DNA of 20,919 bases from a bacterium (GTDB lineage: Bacteria > Patescibacteriota > Patescibacteriia > Magasanikbacterales > GWA2-37-8), in NCBI GenBank assembly GCA_021790135.1, contig JAJYIJ010000006.1, positions 1 to 20,919 on the forward strand, given 5' to 3'. The notes beneath the pieces are model-generated. The model was not told where the DNA came from and did no database searches. It was given only the letters and a program-made list of their open reading frames with translations. Positions within the stretch are counted from its first letter, which is position 1; each line of letters opens with the position of its first letter. The translations under genes were made by a program, and so were the position numbers. Shown one piece after another: positions 8,291-15,929 of the stretch.

Positions 8291-8932
8291 ATGTTCGTTG
8301 TTGATTTTGATGATACTTTGTTTGACACGCACTCATTCAAACGAGCACGAATGATGGCGCTTGCCAGTGTTGGCGTGCCTGAGGCAGTGTATTGGGAAAC
8401 GTATCGTGAAGCACGCAATGATGCTGGCGGCCTCATGACTTACAGCGATAAGCGTCACGCCGAAGCGCTGGCGGCACGAGGCTTTGTGTATGATCTTGTT
8501 TTTAAACAACTGGCGGAATCAGTGGCTCAGGCCAAGGCGTTTTTGGCATCGGACGCTATTTCATTTTTACATTTTCTTAAAAGTACCGGAGAGCCCCTGG
8601 TTCTTTTGAGTTTAGGCGAGCCTGGTATGCAGGAATGGAAAGTCCGGCAAAGCGGCATTCATGATTTTTTTGATCGGCTTTTTTTTGTTGACGCTGGCAA
8701 AAAACAAATTTTGTCTGAATTACAGGAGGCGGAGAGCGGCGATTGCAGTTGTTGGTTAGTGAATGATAAGGTTGGTGAAACGAAAGAATTGCTTGAGGCT
8801 TTCCCGAAGCTCCGAGCCGTGTTGCGGCGCTCAGATTCTATTCCGATTACCGAATACGAAGAGAGTGGCTTGCCTTATTTTAAAACATTGACGGGCATAC
8901 AACATTATATCGAACGCTATGGAAAAAAATAA
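8291..8932 (+). CDS. HAD-superfamily hydrolase-like protein
   Basis: A 213-residue protein starting at ATG 8291, one base after the regulator's stop codon. I rejected the longer frame from 8231 because it overlaps that gene and the HAD core begins MFVVDFDDTLFDT. HAD motif I is D5-F-D7-D8-T9, with nucleophile D5 and acid D7. Motif II is probably VLLSLGEPG (near 124-132), with Ser as in the family T/S. A motif IV-like segment, LVNDKVGETKE (near 157-167), holds Asp. A helical cap lies between. The substrate is unknown; a phosphosugar or nucleotide phosphatase is plausible given the neighbours. The 3' end overlaps the uridyltransferase gene by 14 bases, implying translational coupling. Confidence 0.75.
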   Translation: MFVVDFDDTLFDTHSFKRARMMALASVGVPEAVYWETYREARNDAGGLMTYSDKRHAEALAARGFVYDLVFKQLAESVAQAKAFLASDAISFLHFLKSTGEPLVLLSLGEPGMQEWKVRQSGIHDFFDRLFFVDAGKKQILSELQEAESGDCSCWLVNDKVGETKELLEAFPKLRAVLRRSDSIPITEYEESGLPYFKTLTGIQHYIERYGKK

Positions 8933-9692
8933 TGTGGGCGTCATTATTTTGGCAGCGGGAGAAGGGAAGCGAATGCACAGTGATGTGCCAAAAGTTTTGC
9001 ACAAGCTCAAGGGGAAGCCACTGATCGAGTATGTGGTTGATGCTGTGGAAAAAGCGAAAATTTGTGATAAGCCGATTGTGGTGGTGAGTCCAGAGAATAA
9101 TGAAGCAATTAAAAAATATTTAGGAGATAGAGTTGAGTATGTAGTGCAGGAGAAGCAGCTAGGAACAGGACATGCGGTGGCAGCAGCAGAAAAATTTTTA
9201 GACGGAAAAGCAACGGAAATTATTGTGTTATACGGCGACATGCCGTTTATACCGAAGGAATGGATAGAAGGTCTGGCCACAGAACACTTAAGAAATAAGG
9301 GGATCTTGACGCTAATAGTGATTGGAGTGCCCAGTTTTAAAAATGAGTACCGACCTTTTTTTGATTACGGCAGGGTTATTCGTGATCCACAGGGAGGTGC
9401 AATTGTAAAGGTGATAGAACGGCGCGACGCTACTCCTGAACAAATTTCGATTAAGGAATTAAATTCTGGTATTTTCTGTTTTGAAGCGGCGTGGCTTTGG
9501 CGTAGTTTGAAATTATTGCAAAATGATAACGCACAAGGAGAATATTACCTGACTGATTTAATAGAGGTGGCGAGACGGGAGAAGCAGACGGTCGGTTTTA
9601 TTAGTGAGTTGGCGATGCGAGCCAGTGGTGTCAATACGCCGGAGGATTTGCAATTACTGCAAAACATTAATTTAAATCAGGCGAACGATTGA
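8919..9692 (+). CDS. GlmU-like N-acetylglucosamine-1-phosphate uridyltransferase, catalytic domain only
   Basis: This 257-residue nucleotidyltransferase would make UDP-GlcNAc from GlcNAc-1-phosphate and UTP. It matches the N-terminal half of GlmU: LAAGEGKRMHSDVPKVLH (11-28) with R18 and K25 at the E. coli GlmU positions, VQEKQLGTGHAVAAAE (76-91), LYGDMPF (104-110) with metal-binding D107, LNSGIFCF (181-188) and GEYYLTDLIEVA (207-218). The usual Thr17 is Lys. The left-handed beta-helix acetyltransferase half of GlmU (about 200 residues) is absent, and the protein ends naturally, so acetylation must come from elsewhere. Another sugar-1-phosphate is possible, but the adjacent glmS favours GlcNAc. 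Its start lies inside the HAD gene. Confidence 0.87.
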   Translation: MEKNNVGVIILAAGEGKRMHSDVPKVLHKLKGKPLIEYVVDAVEKAKICDKPIVVVSPENNEAIKKYLGDRVEYVVQEKQLGTGHAVAAAEKFLDGKATEIIVLYGDMPFIPKEWIEGLATEHLRNKGILTLIVIGVPSFKNEYRPFFDYGRVIRDPQGGAIVKVIERRDATPEQISIKELNSGIFCFEAAWLWRSLKLLQNDNAQGEYYLTDLIEVARREKQTVGFISELAMRASGVNTPEDLQLLQNINLNQAND

Positions 9693-9710
9693 GTAAAGAG
9701 ATCGTTTCGC
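9681..9710 (+). repeat. Imperfect hairpin at the end of the uridyltransferase gene
   Basis: GCGAACGAT (9681-9689) pairs with ATCGTTTCGC (9701-9710) with one bulged base and an 11-base loop. The 5' arm includes the last codons and part of the TGA stop. No T run follows, so it is a poor terminator. It may be an mRNA processing or stability element or a dispersed repeat copy. Confidence 0.45.
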
Positions 9711-9726
9711 TCAAGATGACAAGTAT

Positions 9727-11550
9727 ATGTGTGGCATTGTAGCGTATATTGGTACTGAGAAGGCGCTGCCAATCCTTATCAAAGGACTGCGTCGTTTGGA
9801 ATATCGCGGCTATGATTCGGCGGGCGTGGCGATTTTGAACAAAGGATCGCTGGAGCGTACAAGAGCGGTGGGGCGGATTGATGCCTTGGCCAGCGCCCTG
9901 GCTGAAAAAGACATGGCTGGAACAATGGGTATCGCGCATACGCGTTGGGCCACGCATGGCGGGGTGGCGGAAGAAAATGCCCATCCGCATGTTGATTGTT
10001 CCGGCGATATTGCGATCGTTCATAATGGTATTATTGAGAATTATCGCGAATTAAAGCAGCAGTTGTCGGCCGGCCACACTTTCAAATCGCAGACCGATAC
10101 CGAGGTGCTGGCACATTTGATTGAAGCTAACTACCAAGGAAATTTGCGGGAAGCAGTGCAAAAAGCGCTTCAGAACGTTCGGGGCACCTATGGGTTGGTG
10201 GTGATGCACAAGAAAGAACCAGATAGAATTATCGCCGCTCGGCTCGGCAGCCCCTTGGTTGTCGGCGTTGGAGAAGGAGAATATTATGTTGCTTCTGATG
10301 CCTCACCCATGTTGGCCTACACACAGCAAGTTATTTTTCTTGACGATGGGGAACTGGCGGAAATTACCAGAGACGATTTGAAGATCGTCAATTTAAAAGA
10401 CGAAAAAATTATTAAACAAACGGAGCACATTGACTGGAATGAGGCGGAAGCGGAAAAACAGGGCTTTCCGCATTTTATGCTGAAGGAAATTTTCGACCAG
10501 CCGACGGTCATTAAAGATGCCATGCGCGGACGCCTTATTGCCCCTGACGGTACGGCGCATCTTGGCGGTCTCAGCATGACATCCGAACAGATGGCTTCGG
10601 TCAAACGGATTATTTTAATTGCTTGTGGCACGGCGTCGTATGCTTGCCTCGCCGGCAAATATGCCTTTGAACGTTTGGCCGGTATCCCGACGGAAGTAGC
10701 GGTGGCGAGTGAGTTTCGTTATAGTGATCCGATTATCGATCGCCAGACGCTTGTTTTTGGTGTATCACAATCCGGTGAAACAGCCGACACGATCGCGGCG
10801 CTGCGTGAGGCGAAACGCAAGGGCGCCTATGTGCGCGGCATTGTTAACGTGGTGGGTTCCACCATCGCTCGTGAAACCGACGGCGGAACCTACATTCATG
10901 CCGGACCGGAATTGGCCGTGGCCTCGACCAAGGCTTACACTAATATGGTAACGGTGCTTTTGATGTATGCTTTGCAATTCGGGCGATCGCGGCGACTGAC
11001 GGTGGCGACCGGCGAACGGCTGGTAAAGGCCCTGCTCGAAATTCCAGAAAAAATGCAATTGGTCTTGAAGCAGAGTGATGTGATCAAACAGTTGGCGGAG
11101 AAATATAAAGCGTATTCGGATTTTCTGTATCTTGGTCGAGGAATTAATTTTCCCGTGGCCCTGGAAGGATCGCATAAGCTCAAGGAAATTTCTTACATTC
11201 ACAGCGAAGCTTATCCGGCCGGCGAGATGAAACATGGCGTCAACGCCCTATTATCGCCAGAGTTTCCGGTGGTAGCAATCCTGACGAGCAATGCTTTATA
11301 TGATAAGATGCGCAGTAACATTGAGGAGATCCGGGCACGTCGTGCCCCGTTGATAATTGTCGCAACTGAAGGGGACGCTGCGGCAAGAGAGTTGTCAGAT
11401 GATGTCGTGTCCGTCCCCCCGACAATGGAGCTGCTTGAACCCCTTATCAACACGATTCCGCTGCAATTATTCGCTTATCACGTGGCGACTATTTTAGGTC
11501 GTGATGTCGACCGGCCCAGGAATTTAGCGAAGAGTGTTACCGTGGAATGA
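9727..11550 (+). CDS. glmS: Glutamine-fructose-6-phosphate aminotransferase (isomerizing)
   Basis: Converts fructose 6-phosphate plus glutamine to glucosamine 6-phosphate, the first step toward UDP-GlcNAc. It is full length at 607 residues (E. coli about 609). The N-terminal class II glutaminase has nucleophile Cys2 (MCGIVAYIG), HTRWATHG (71-78) with R73, and oxyanion residues N100-G101. Two SIS domains follow: IACGTASY, VSQSGETADTIAAL and AYPAGEMKHG. The C-terminal loop ends DRPRNLAKSVTVE, the expected active-site tail. It begins 34 bases after the uridyltransferase stop; that gap is too short for a glmS ribozyme. It is coupled to the next gene by a TGA-T-ATG junction. Product and role are certain by homology. 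Confidence 0.97.
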   Translation: MCGIVAYIGTEKALPILIKGLRRLEYRGYDSAGVAILNKGSLERTRAVGRIDALASALAEKDMAGTMGIAHTRWATHGGVAEENAHPHVDCSGDIAIVHNGIIENYRELKQQLSAGHTFKSQTDTEVLAHLIEANYQGNLREAVQKALQNVRGTYGLVVMHKKEPDRIIAARLGSPLVVGVGEGEYYVASDASPMLAYTQQVIFLDDGELAEITRDDLKIVNLKDEKIIKQTEHIDWNEAEAEKQGFPHFMLKEIFDQPTVIKDAMRGRLIAPDGTAHLGGLSMTSEQMASVKRIILIACGTASYACLAGKYAFERLAGIPTEVAVASEFRYSDPIIDRQTLVFGVSQSGETADTIAALREAKRKGAYVRGIVNVVGSTIARETDGGTYIHAGPELAVASTKAYTNMVTVLLMYALQFGRSRRLTVATGERLVKALLEIPEKMQLVLKQSDVIKQLAEKYKAYSDFLYLGRGINFPVALEGSHKLKEISYIHSEAYPAGEMKHGVNALLSPEFPVVAILTSNALYDKMRSNIEEIRARRAPLIIVATEGDAAARELSDDVVSVPPTMELLEPLINTIPLQLFAYHVATILGRDVDRPRNLAKSVTVE

Positions 11551-11551
11551 T

Positions 11552-12508
11552 ATGCAAAAAAAGAAAATGGTAGTCCTCGGGGGAGGAAATGGCGCGGCAC
11601 TCACCTTGTCCGCTTTGAAAAAATTTTCTGAACAATTGGAAATTAGTGCCGTTATAACGACAGCAGATTCAGGAGCCTCATCGGGACAGCTGCGTCGGGA
11701 GGTTGGGATGCTGCCACCAGGAGATTTATTGAGGGCAATTTTGGCGTTGTCACCGTATGATTATGCCGTTCTTAAAAAAGTGTTTTATTCGAATCGGTTT
11801 TCGTTCGGACGTTTAGTTAATATTAACCTTGGCAATTTATTTTTGGCCGCTCTTCACGGCCAATCCAATGATATTCGTCAAGCGATCGAATCCCTCAGTA
11901 AGGCAGTCGAGGCAGTAGGAAAGGTTTTTCCGGTCACTCTTGAACCGACCAGCCTTAACGTTCAACTTTCCGACGGCCAGGAAATTATTTCGGAAGCAAA
12001 TATCGATCGGCCCGAGCATGATCGCTCGCTTAAAATTATTTATGCTTGGCTCGATGAAGCGGTGGCAAATCCGGAAGCGCTGGCGGCGATTCGGCAAGCC
12101 GACTATATTATTATCGGCCCGGGCAGTTTGTATACTAGTTTAGTGGCCACGCTTTTGCCAAAGGGTATCAAAGAGGAAATAAACAACTCAGCGGCCAAGT
12201 TGTGGTACGTGGTGGCGCGGGCATTTGAGGCAAATGGGGAAACTGGGCCGGAAAAGCTTAGTGAAGCAATTTTAACCCTGGAGCGGTATCTCCCTCGACC
12301 GTTCGATGGGGTGGTGTATAATAATCATACGCTTGATGACGCCGAACAAGCGGCGTATGCTGACCGGCAGTGGCAGCCATATGAATTGGATGCGGGAGCT
12401 ATCCAGGGAAAAAGAGTATTGGGCCACGATTTTGAAAAAACAGAAGGAGTGGGATATAGCGCGGAGAAATTGGCAGTAATTTTTCGTCAAATATTTCGTC
12501 TGCAATAA
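11552..12508 (+). CDS. YvcK/CofD-like gluconeogenesis factor
   Basis: A 318-residue protein starting at ATG 11552, one base after the glmS stop. The alternative frame start at 11534 lies inside glmS. It has the nucleotide-binding GGGNG (10-14), the family loop TADSGASSGQLRREVG (37-52, normally DDGGSSGRLR), PPGDLLRAILAL (55-66), the NLGNLFLAAL segment near 91-100 and IIGPGSLYTSL (near 187-197). YvcK proteins of Bacillus, Listeria and Mycobacterium bind UDP-GlcNAc and are needed for growth on gluconeogenic carbon and for cell-wall precursor supply; the related CofD makes coenzyme F420. The neighbouring UDP-GlcNAc genes strongly favour the YvcK role. The second Asp of the usual DDGG motif is Ser here. 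Confidence 0.88.
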   Translation: MQKKKMVVLGGGNGAALTLSALKKFSEQLEISAVITTADSGASSGQLRREVGMLPPGDLLRAILALSPYDYAVLKKVFYSNRFSFGRLVNINLGNLFLAALHGQSNDIRQAIESLSKAVEAVGKVFPVTLEPTSLNVQLSDGQEIISEANIDRPEHDRSLKIIYAWLDEAVANPEALAAIRQADYIIIGPGSLYTSLVATLLPKGIKEEINNSAAKLWYVVARAFEANGETGPEKLSEAILTLERYLPRPFDGVVYNNHTLDDAEQAAYADRQWQPYELDAGAIQGKRVLGHDFEKTEGVGYSAEKLAVIFRQIFRLQ

Positions 12509-12532
12509 TTTAATCAGTCTAACTTTTTTCAT

Positions 12533-12871
12533 ATGGAGGTACAAAAAGAAATTAAAAAAGAAGCTTTTTGTGTTAAGTGTACAGTCAAACATAAAGGCGA
12601 AATTGCCGGCCGGGCGTTTCTCTATATTTTATATAATGATTTGCATGTCGAGCCGTTTGCCTTGTTAGAAGATCTCTTTGTTCAGGAGGAGCATCGCGGC
12701 AAAGGCATTGGCAAGGAATTGGTGCAGGCGGCGATAGCTGAAGCAAAGAGTCAGGGATGTTATAAGCTAATTTTTACGGCGCGCAACAGCAAGCCAGAAA
12801 CGCAAGCCTGGTATAAGCGTCTTGGTTTTAAGGAGTGGGGAAAAGAGTTTAGATTTGATTTTCAAAATTGA
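12533..12871 (+). CDS. GNAT-family N-acetyltransferase
   Basis: A 112-residue acetyltransferase with the acetyl-CoA pyrophosphate-binding motif A, EEHRGKGIGKELV (52-64; the R-x-x-G-x-G core is R55 to G60), preceded by strand LLEDLFV (44-50). Motif B is TARNSKPETQAWYKRLGF (82-99), typical of the family. The substrate is not predictable. GlmU's missing glucosamine-1-phosphate acetyltransferase activity makes it tempting to propose a glucosamine-phosphate acetyltransferase (eukaryotic Gna1 is also a GNAT), but no specific motif supports this. It lies 24 bases after the YvcK gene and 7 bases before the citrate-lyase module. There is no Shine-Dalgarno site. Confidence 0.85.
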   Translation: MEVQKEIKKEAFCVKCTVKHKGEIAGRAFLYILYNDLHVEPFALLEDLFVQEEHRGKGIGKELVQAAIAEAKSQGCYKLIFTARNSKPETQAWYKRLGFKEWGKEFRFDFQN

Positions 12872-12878
12872 TAATCGT

Positions 12879-14024
12879 ATGAATCTGTATGAATTTGAGG
12901 GCAAAGAATTGTTAAGAAAGCACGGGATCGCAGTGCCAAAAAGTGTCGTGCTGCACCGCGGCGAAGACGCCCGAAAGAAATATTCGGAGCTTGGCGTTAA
13001 GGATGTGGTCGTCAAAGCGCAGGTGCTTTCAGGAAAGCGCGGAAAAAATAATGGCATTAAATTCTGTTCCAGTGCTGATGAAACGGCGGCCGCGGCCGAG
13101 AATTTATTTCAGATGAATATTCGCGGACAGTATGTGGCGGCGGTGCTCATTGAGGAAAAGTTGAACATCGCGAAAGAAAAATATATTTCCATTGTGTATA
13201 CGACGAACGTTAAGCAGCCAATGGTTATTTTTTCCGAAGCGGGAGGAATGGATATTGAAGAGGTACCGGAAGAAAAGATTAAAAAGCAGCTCTTGGATAT
13301 CAGACAGGAGAAGAGTGCGTCGGATGTGCCCCTGGCACAGGAATTATGGAATTGTTTTTTGAACGAGGACACGCGTCAGGTGGAGATCAACCCGTTGGTG
13401 GAGACGAGCGACGGTCGTTTGGTCGCTGCGGATGCGAAGATTGCGATTGATGACGATGCCTTTTTTCGTCATCCGGAATGGAACAACTTGGAACCGCGCA
13501 CGATGATGGGCCGGCCGCCAACTGAACGTGAGCTCGCCGCTAAAAAAATTGATGAAGGTGAGGCGTACTATCGCGGGACGGCCGGAAAATATATTGAATT
13601 GGATGGCGACATTGCCCTTATTTTGAATGGTGGCGGCGCGAGCATTGCCAACATGGATGCTCTGGCGCAGGTTGGGCTTGCAGCGGCTAATTATACGGAA
13701 TATTCTGGCAATCCACCGCGCGAAAAGGTGTATCAATTGGCTAAAGTGGTATTATCAAAGCCCGACCTCCGTGGCCTTTGGATGTGTGGAGTGGTGGCCA
13801 ATTTTACTAATGTCAAAGAAACCTTTTTGGGCATCATTGATGCTTTGGATGAACTCAAACCGCAGTATCCGATCGTAGTTCGCCGCGACGGACCGGAAAG
13901 CAATGAGGCGTTTGCCTTACTCACGGAGTGTGCGCGAAGAAATAATTTAAATATAAAAATGTTTAAAAAAGAAACCGGCATGAGCGAGACGGCGAAGGTG
14001 CTGGCGGAAATGTTGAAAGCATAA
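12879..14024 (+). CDS. ATP-citrate lyase / citryl-CoA synthetase, ATP-grasp (SucC-like) subunit
   Basis: A 381-residue protein starting at ATG 12879; an upstream extension to 12822 overlaps the GNAT gene and is not conserved. It has the ATP-grasp start MNLYEFEGKELLRKHGI, KAQVLSGKRGKNNG (46-59) and a metal-binding VEINPLV (168-174). Its C-terminal half carries marks of ATP-citrate lyase rather than succinyl-CoA synthetase: NGGGASIANMDAL (250-262), ANYTEYSGNPP (270-280), ANFTNVKETFLGI (307-319), VVRRDGPESNEA (333-344) and a final ETGMSETAKVLAEML. Human ACLY has ANYGEYSG, ANFTNVAATFKGI and VRRGGPNYQEG at these places. With the next two modules it would bind citrate, ATP and CoA to form citryl-CoA. 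Citrate specificity is inferred from these motifs. Confidence 0.85.
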   Translation: MNLYEFEGKELLRKHGIAVPKSVVLHRGEDARKKYSELGVKDVVVKAQVLSGKRGKNNGIKFCSSADETAAAAENLFQMNIRGQYVAAVLIEEKLNIAKEKYISIVYTTNVKQPMVIFSEAGGMDIEEVPEEKIKKQLLDIRQEKSASDVPLAQELWNCFLNEDTRQVEINPLVETSDGRLVAADAKIAIDDDAFFRHPEWNNLEPRTMMGRPPTERELAAKKIDEGEAYYRGTAGKYIELDGDIALILNGGGASIANMDALAQVGLAAANYTEYSGNPPREKVYQLAKVVLSKPDLRGLWMCGVVANFTNVKETFLGIIDALDELKPQYPIVVRRDGPESNEAFALLTECARRNNLNIKMFKKETGMSETAKVLAEMLKA

Positions 14025-14039
14025 AAGTGATTATTCTTT

Positions 14040-14930
14040 ATGGGAATTCTAATTGATAAAAATACTCGAGTATTAGTGCAAGGTATCACCGGCAAGGAAG
14101 GGGCGAAAGGAACGAAGGCGATGCTCGACTACGGGACACGCGTGGTGTGCGGCGTGACGCCCAAAAAAGGCGGACAAAAGGTGGAAGGCAAACCGGTTTT
14201 TAATTCTATCGCCGAGGCGATGGCGCAGTTTCCGGGTGTGAACACCTCGGTCGTGTACGTGCCGCCGTTTGCCGCCAAGGCGGCTATTTTGGAAGCGATT
14301 GAGAACAATATCGCCCTGATTAATGTTTTTGTGGAACGGATTCCGATTAAAGATACCGCCTATTGCTTGGCGGCGGCGAAGGAAAAGAACATTCGTATTT
14401 TGGGTCCGAGTTCGCTCGGGTTAGTTGTGCCAGGAGTGGCTAGGCTTGGCGTGATGGGCGGGCCGCTGGTCCAGGAAATTTTTAAGCCAGGCACTATTGG
14501 CGTCATTTCGCGCAGCGGCGGCATGAGCAATGAACTTTCTTGGCAATTATCCAAAAATGGATTAGGCCAGAGTGCGACCGCCCACGTTGGCGGCGACCTT
14601 TTGATGGGAACGACCTACGCGGACTTGCTGCGTTTGTTTGAAAACGACCAGGCGACGAAAGCTGCTGTTATTTTTGGCGAGCATGGCGGCAGTTATGAAT
14701 TTGAAATTGTTGATTTGATTAAAAAGAAAAAATATACCAAGCCACTGGCAATTTTTATTGGCGGTAAATTTGCCAGCTCACTCCCGGAAGGGATGAATGT
14801 TGGCCACGCCGGAGCAATTGTGGCCCGGGGGCAAGGAGCGGCGGAAAAAGAAGCTGCGCTCAAAAATGTTGGTGTTTTGATCGCGGAGCGTTATGAAGAA
14901 TTAGTGGAACTCATCAAACCGTATGCTTAA
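14040..14930 (+). CDS. ATP-citrate lyase / citryl-CoA synthetase, CoA-binding (SucD-like) subunit
   Basis: A 296-residue protein with the CoA-binding Rossmann domain (TRVLVQGITGKEGAKGTKAM, 9-28; GVTPKKGGQ, 38-46) and a flavodoxin-like ligase domain. The phosphohistidine is H256 in NVGHAGAI (253-260). SRSGGMSNEL (157-166) is the ATP-citrate lyase form; succinyl-CoA synthetase has SRSGTLTYE there. GPSSLGLVVPG (122-132) also resembles the lyase. FGEHGG (212-217) replaces the usual GEIGG, so an Ile is His. It starts 15 bases after the ATP-grasp subunit, forming an alpha/beta pair. In most bacteria with ATP-citrate lyase this module is fused to the citrate-synthase-like domain; here it ends at residue 296 and that domain is a separate gene downstream. 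Confidence 0.87.
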   Translation: MGILIDKNTRVLVQGITGKEGAKGTKAMLDYGTRVVCGVTPKKGGQKVEGKPVFNSIAEAMAQFPGVNTSVVYVPPFAAKAAILEAIENNIALINVFVERIPIKDTAYCLAAAKEKNIRILGPSSLGLVVPGVARLGVMGGPLVQEIFKPGTIGVISRSGGMSNELSWQLSKNGLGQSATAHVGGDLLMGTTYADLLRLFENDQATKAAVIFGEHGGSYEFEIVDLIKKKKYTKPLAIFIGGKFASSLPEGMNVGHAGAIVARGQGAAEKEAALKNVGVLIAERYEELVELIKPYA

Positions 14931-14969
14931 TTTTGCCTTTACTTTTTTGGTTTGGGTAGGCAGCTAAGT

Positions 14970-15890
14970 ATGAAGAGGATAATTTTGTTGTTGGCTGCTC
15001 TACTCATGTTTTTTGTCATGACCCCCCAAGCCCAGGCGGCGACGGTCGGTTTTGTACCATCGACCGGAGTGTGGTTTTCGCCCACTACTTTTTCACCCGG
15101 TGAGGAAGTGTCGGTGAATACGGTAATTATAAATGATGCTTATTCCAGTTTAAATGGGCAAGTCATTTTTTTGGATAATGGAGAGCAAATTGGTTCGGTA
15201 GTGGTTGACAATTTGACTGAGGGAACGGCGCGTCAGGTGAACATTCTTTGGCGGCCGGCAGTTGGCGAACATTCGGTTGTGGCGCGGCTTATCAATGTTA
15301 GCGCCATTAATGAAGCCGGAGAAACCGAGGCCGTTGATCTGTCTGCCATTAACAGTCAAAGCGGCGAGCCGTTGGTGGTAGCTAATGGCGGAACAGTCGC
15401 GCCAACAACAGTTTCGGCATCGGGAAATCCGGCTACAAGTTCAATTCCGTTAGTTGGTGCGGCGGCTATTACCGTTACCGGAACAAGTGGGGAATTTATT
15501 ATTGCCCCAGCGCCGAAGACTTCAAGCACTGACAATCTGCAGAGCGCCGATTCAGCGTCAGCAATCGATAGCCTGTTTGCAAAAAATCGGGCGGCGTTTG
15601 AACAGGCACAGGCGGCGGTCGGAGCTGTGACAACTACGGTGGCAAAAATTAATGGCGTTTATACGGCGACACGGGGGGTTGTCAACAAAACGCAGGAGCT
15701 TTATACTCAATTACAATCACTTTTTAGTCAGATTGGACATTGGCTAACTCAACTTGGCCCTTGGCAGCAGAATATCCAATCAATTTGGAATCGGGTAACG
15801 GGGAACGACGACCCGAAGCGGGTCGGCATCGTTATCCTTATTGTTCTTTTACCAATTATGTATATTGGATGGCGCTTGCGTCGTCGTTGA
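14970..15890 (+). CDS. Secreted, membrane-anchored protein with Ig-like domain (unknown function)
   Basis: I do not recognise a named family. The 306-residue product starts at ATG 14970; the TTG at 14952 would put charged residues before the signal peptide. Residues 1-23 are a Sec signal (KR, hydrophobic core, AQA cleavage site before A24). Residues about 28-105 look like an Ig/CARDB-type beta domain (FSPGEEVSVNTVIIND, VIFLDNGEQIGSVVVDNL, GEHSVVARL). A Ser/Thr/Ala-rich linker (about 130-205) follows, then a helical stretch near 205-260 (FEQAQAAVGAVTTTVAKING). A C-terminal membrane segment (285-301) ends in basic WRLRRR. The topology is an extracellular domain with an inner C-terminal tail. 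It sits between two citrate-lyase modules with 39-base gaps on both sides; its role there is unexplained. Confidence 0.7.
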   Translation: MKRIILLLAALLMFFVMTPQAQAATVGFVPSTGVWFSPTTFSPGEEVSVNTVIINDAYSSLNGQVIFLDNGEQIGSVVVDNLTEGTARQVNILWRPAVGEHSVVARLINVSAINEAGETEAVDLSAINSQSGEPLVVANGGTVAPTTVSASGNPATSSIPLVGAAAITVTGTSGEFIIAPAPKTSSTDNLQSADSASAIDSLFAKNRAAFEQAQAAVGAVTTTVAKINGVYTATRGVVNKTQELYTQLQSLFSQIGHWLTQLGPWQQNIQSIWNRVTGNDDPKRVGIVILIVLLPIMYIGWRLRRR

Positions 15891-15929
15891 TGCCAGTACA
15901 TTAGGCAAATTATTATTGATTTTCATTTT

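Noticed and set aside
9693..9726. glmS ribozyme or riboswitch upstream of glmS
   Set aside because: Only 34 bases separate the genes; a glmS ribozyme needs well over 100.
12879..14930. Succinyl-CoA synthetase (sucC/sucD)
   Set aside because: The overall fold fits, but motifs ANYTEYSG, ANFTNV and SRSGGMSNEL are the ATP-citrate lyase forms, and a citryl-CoA lyase gene lies nearby.
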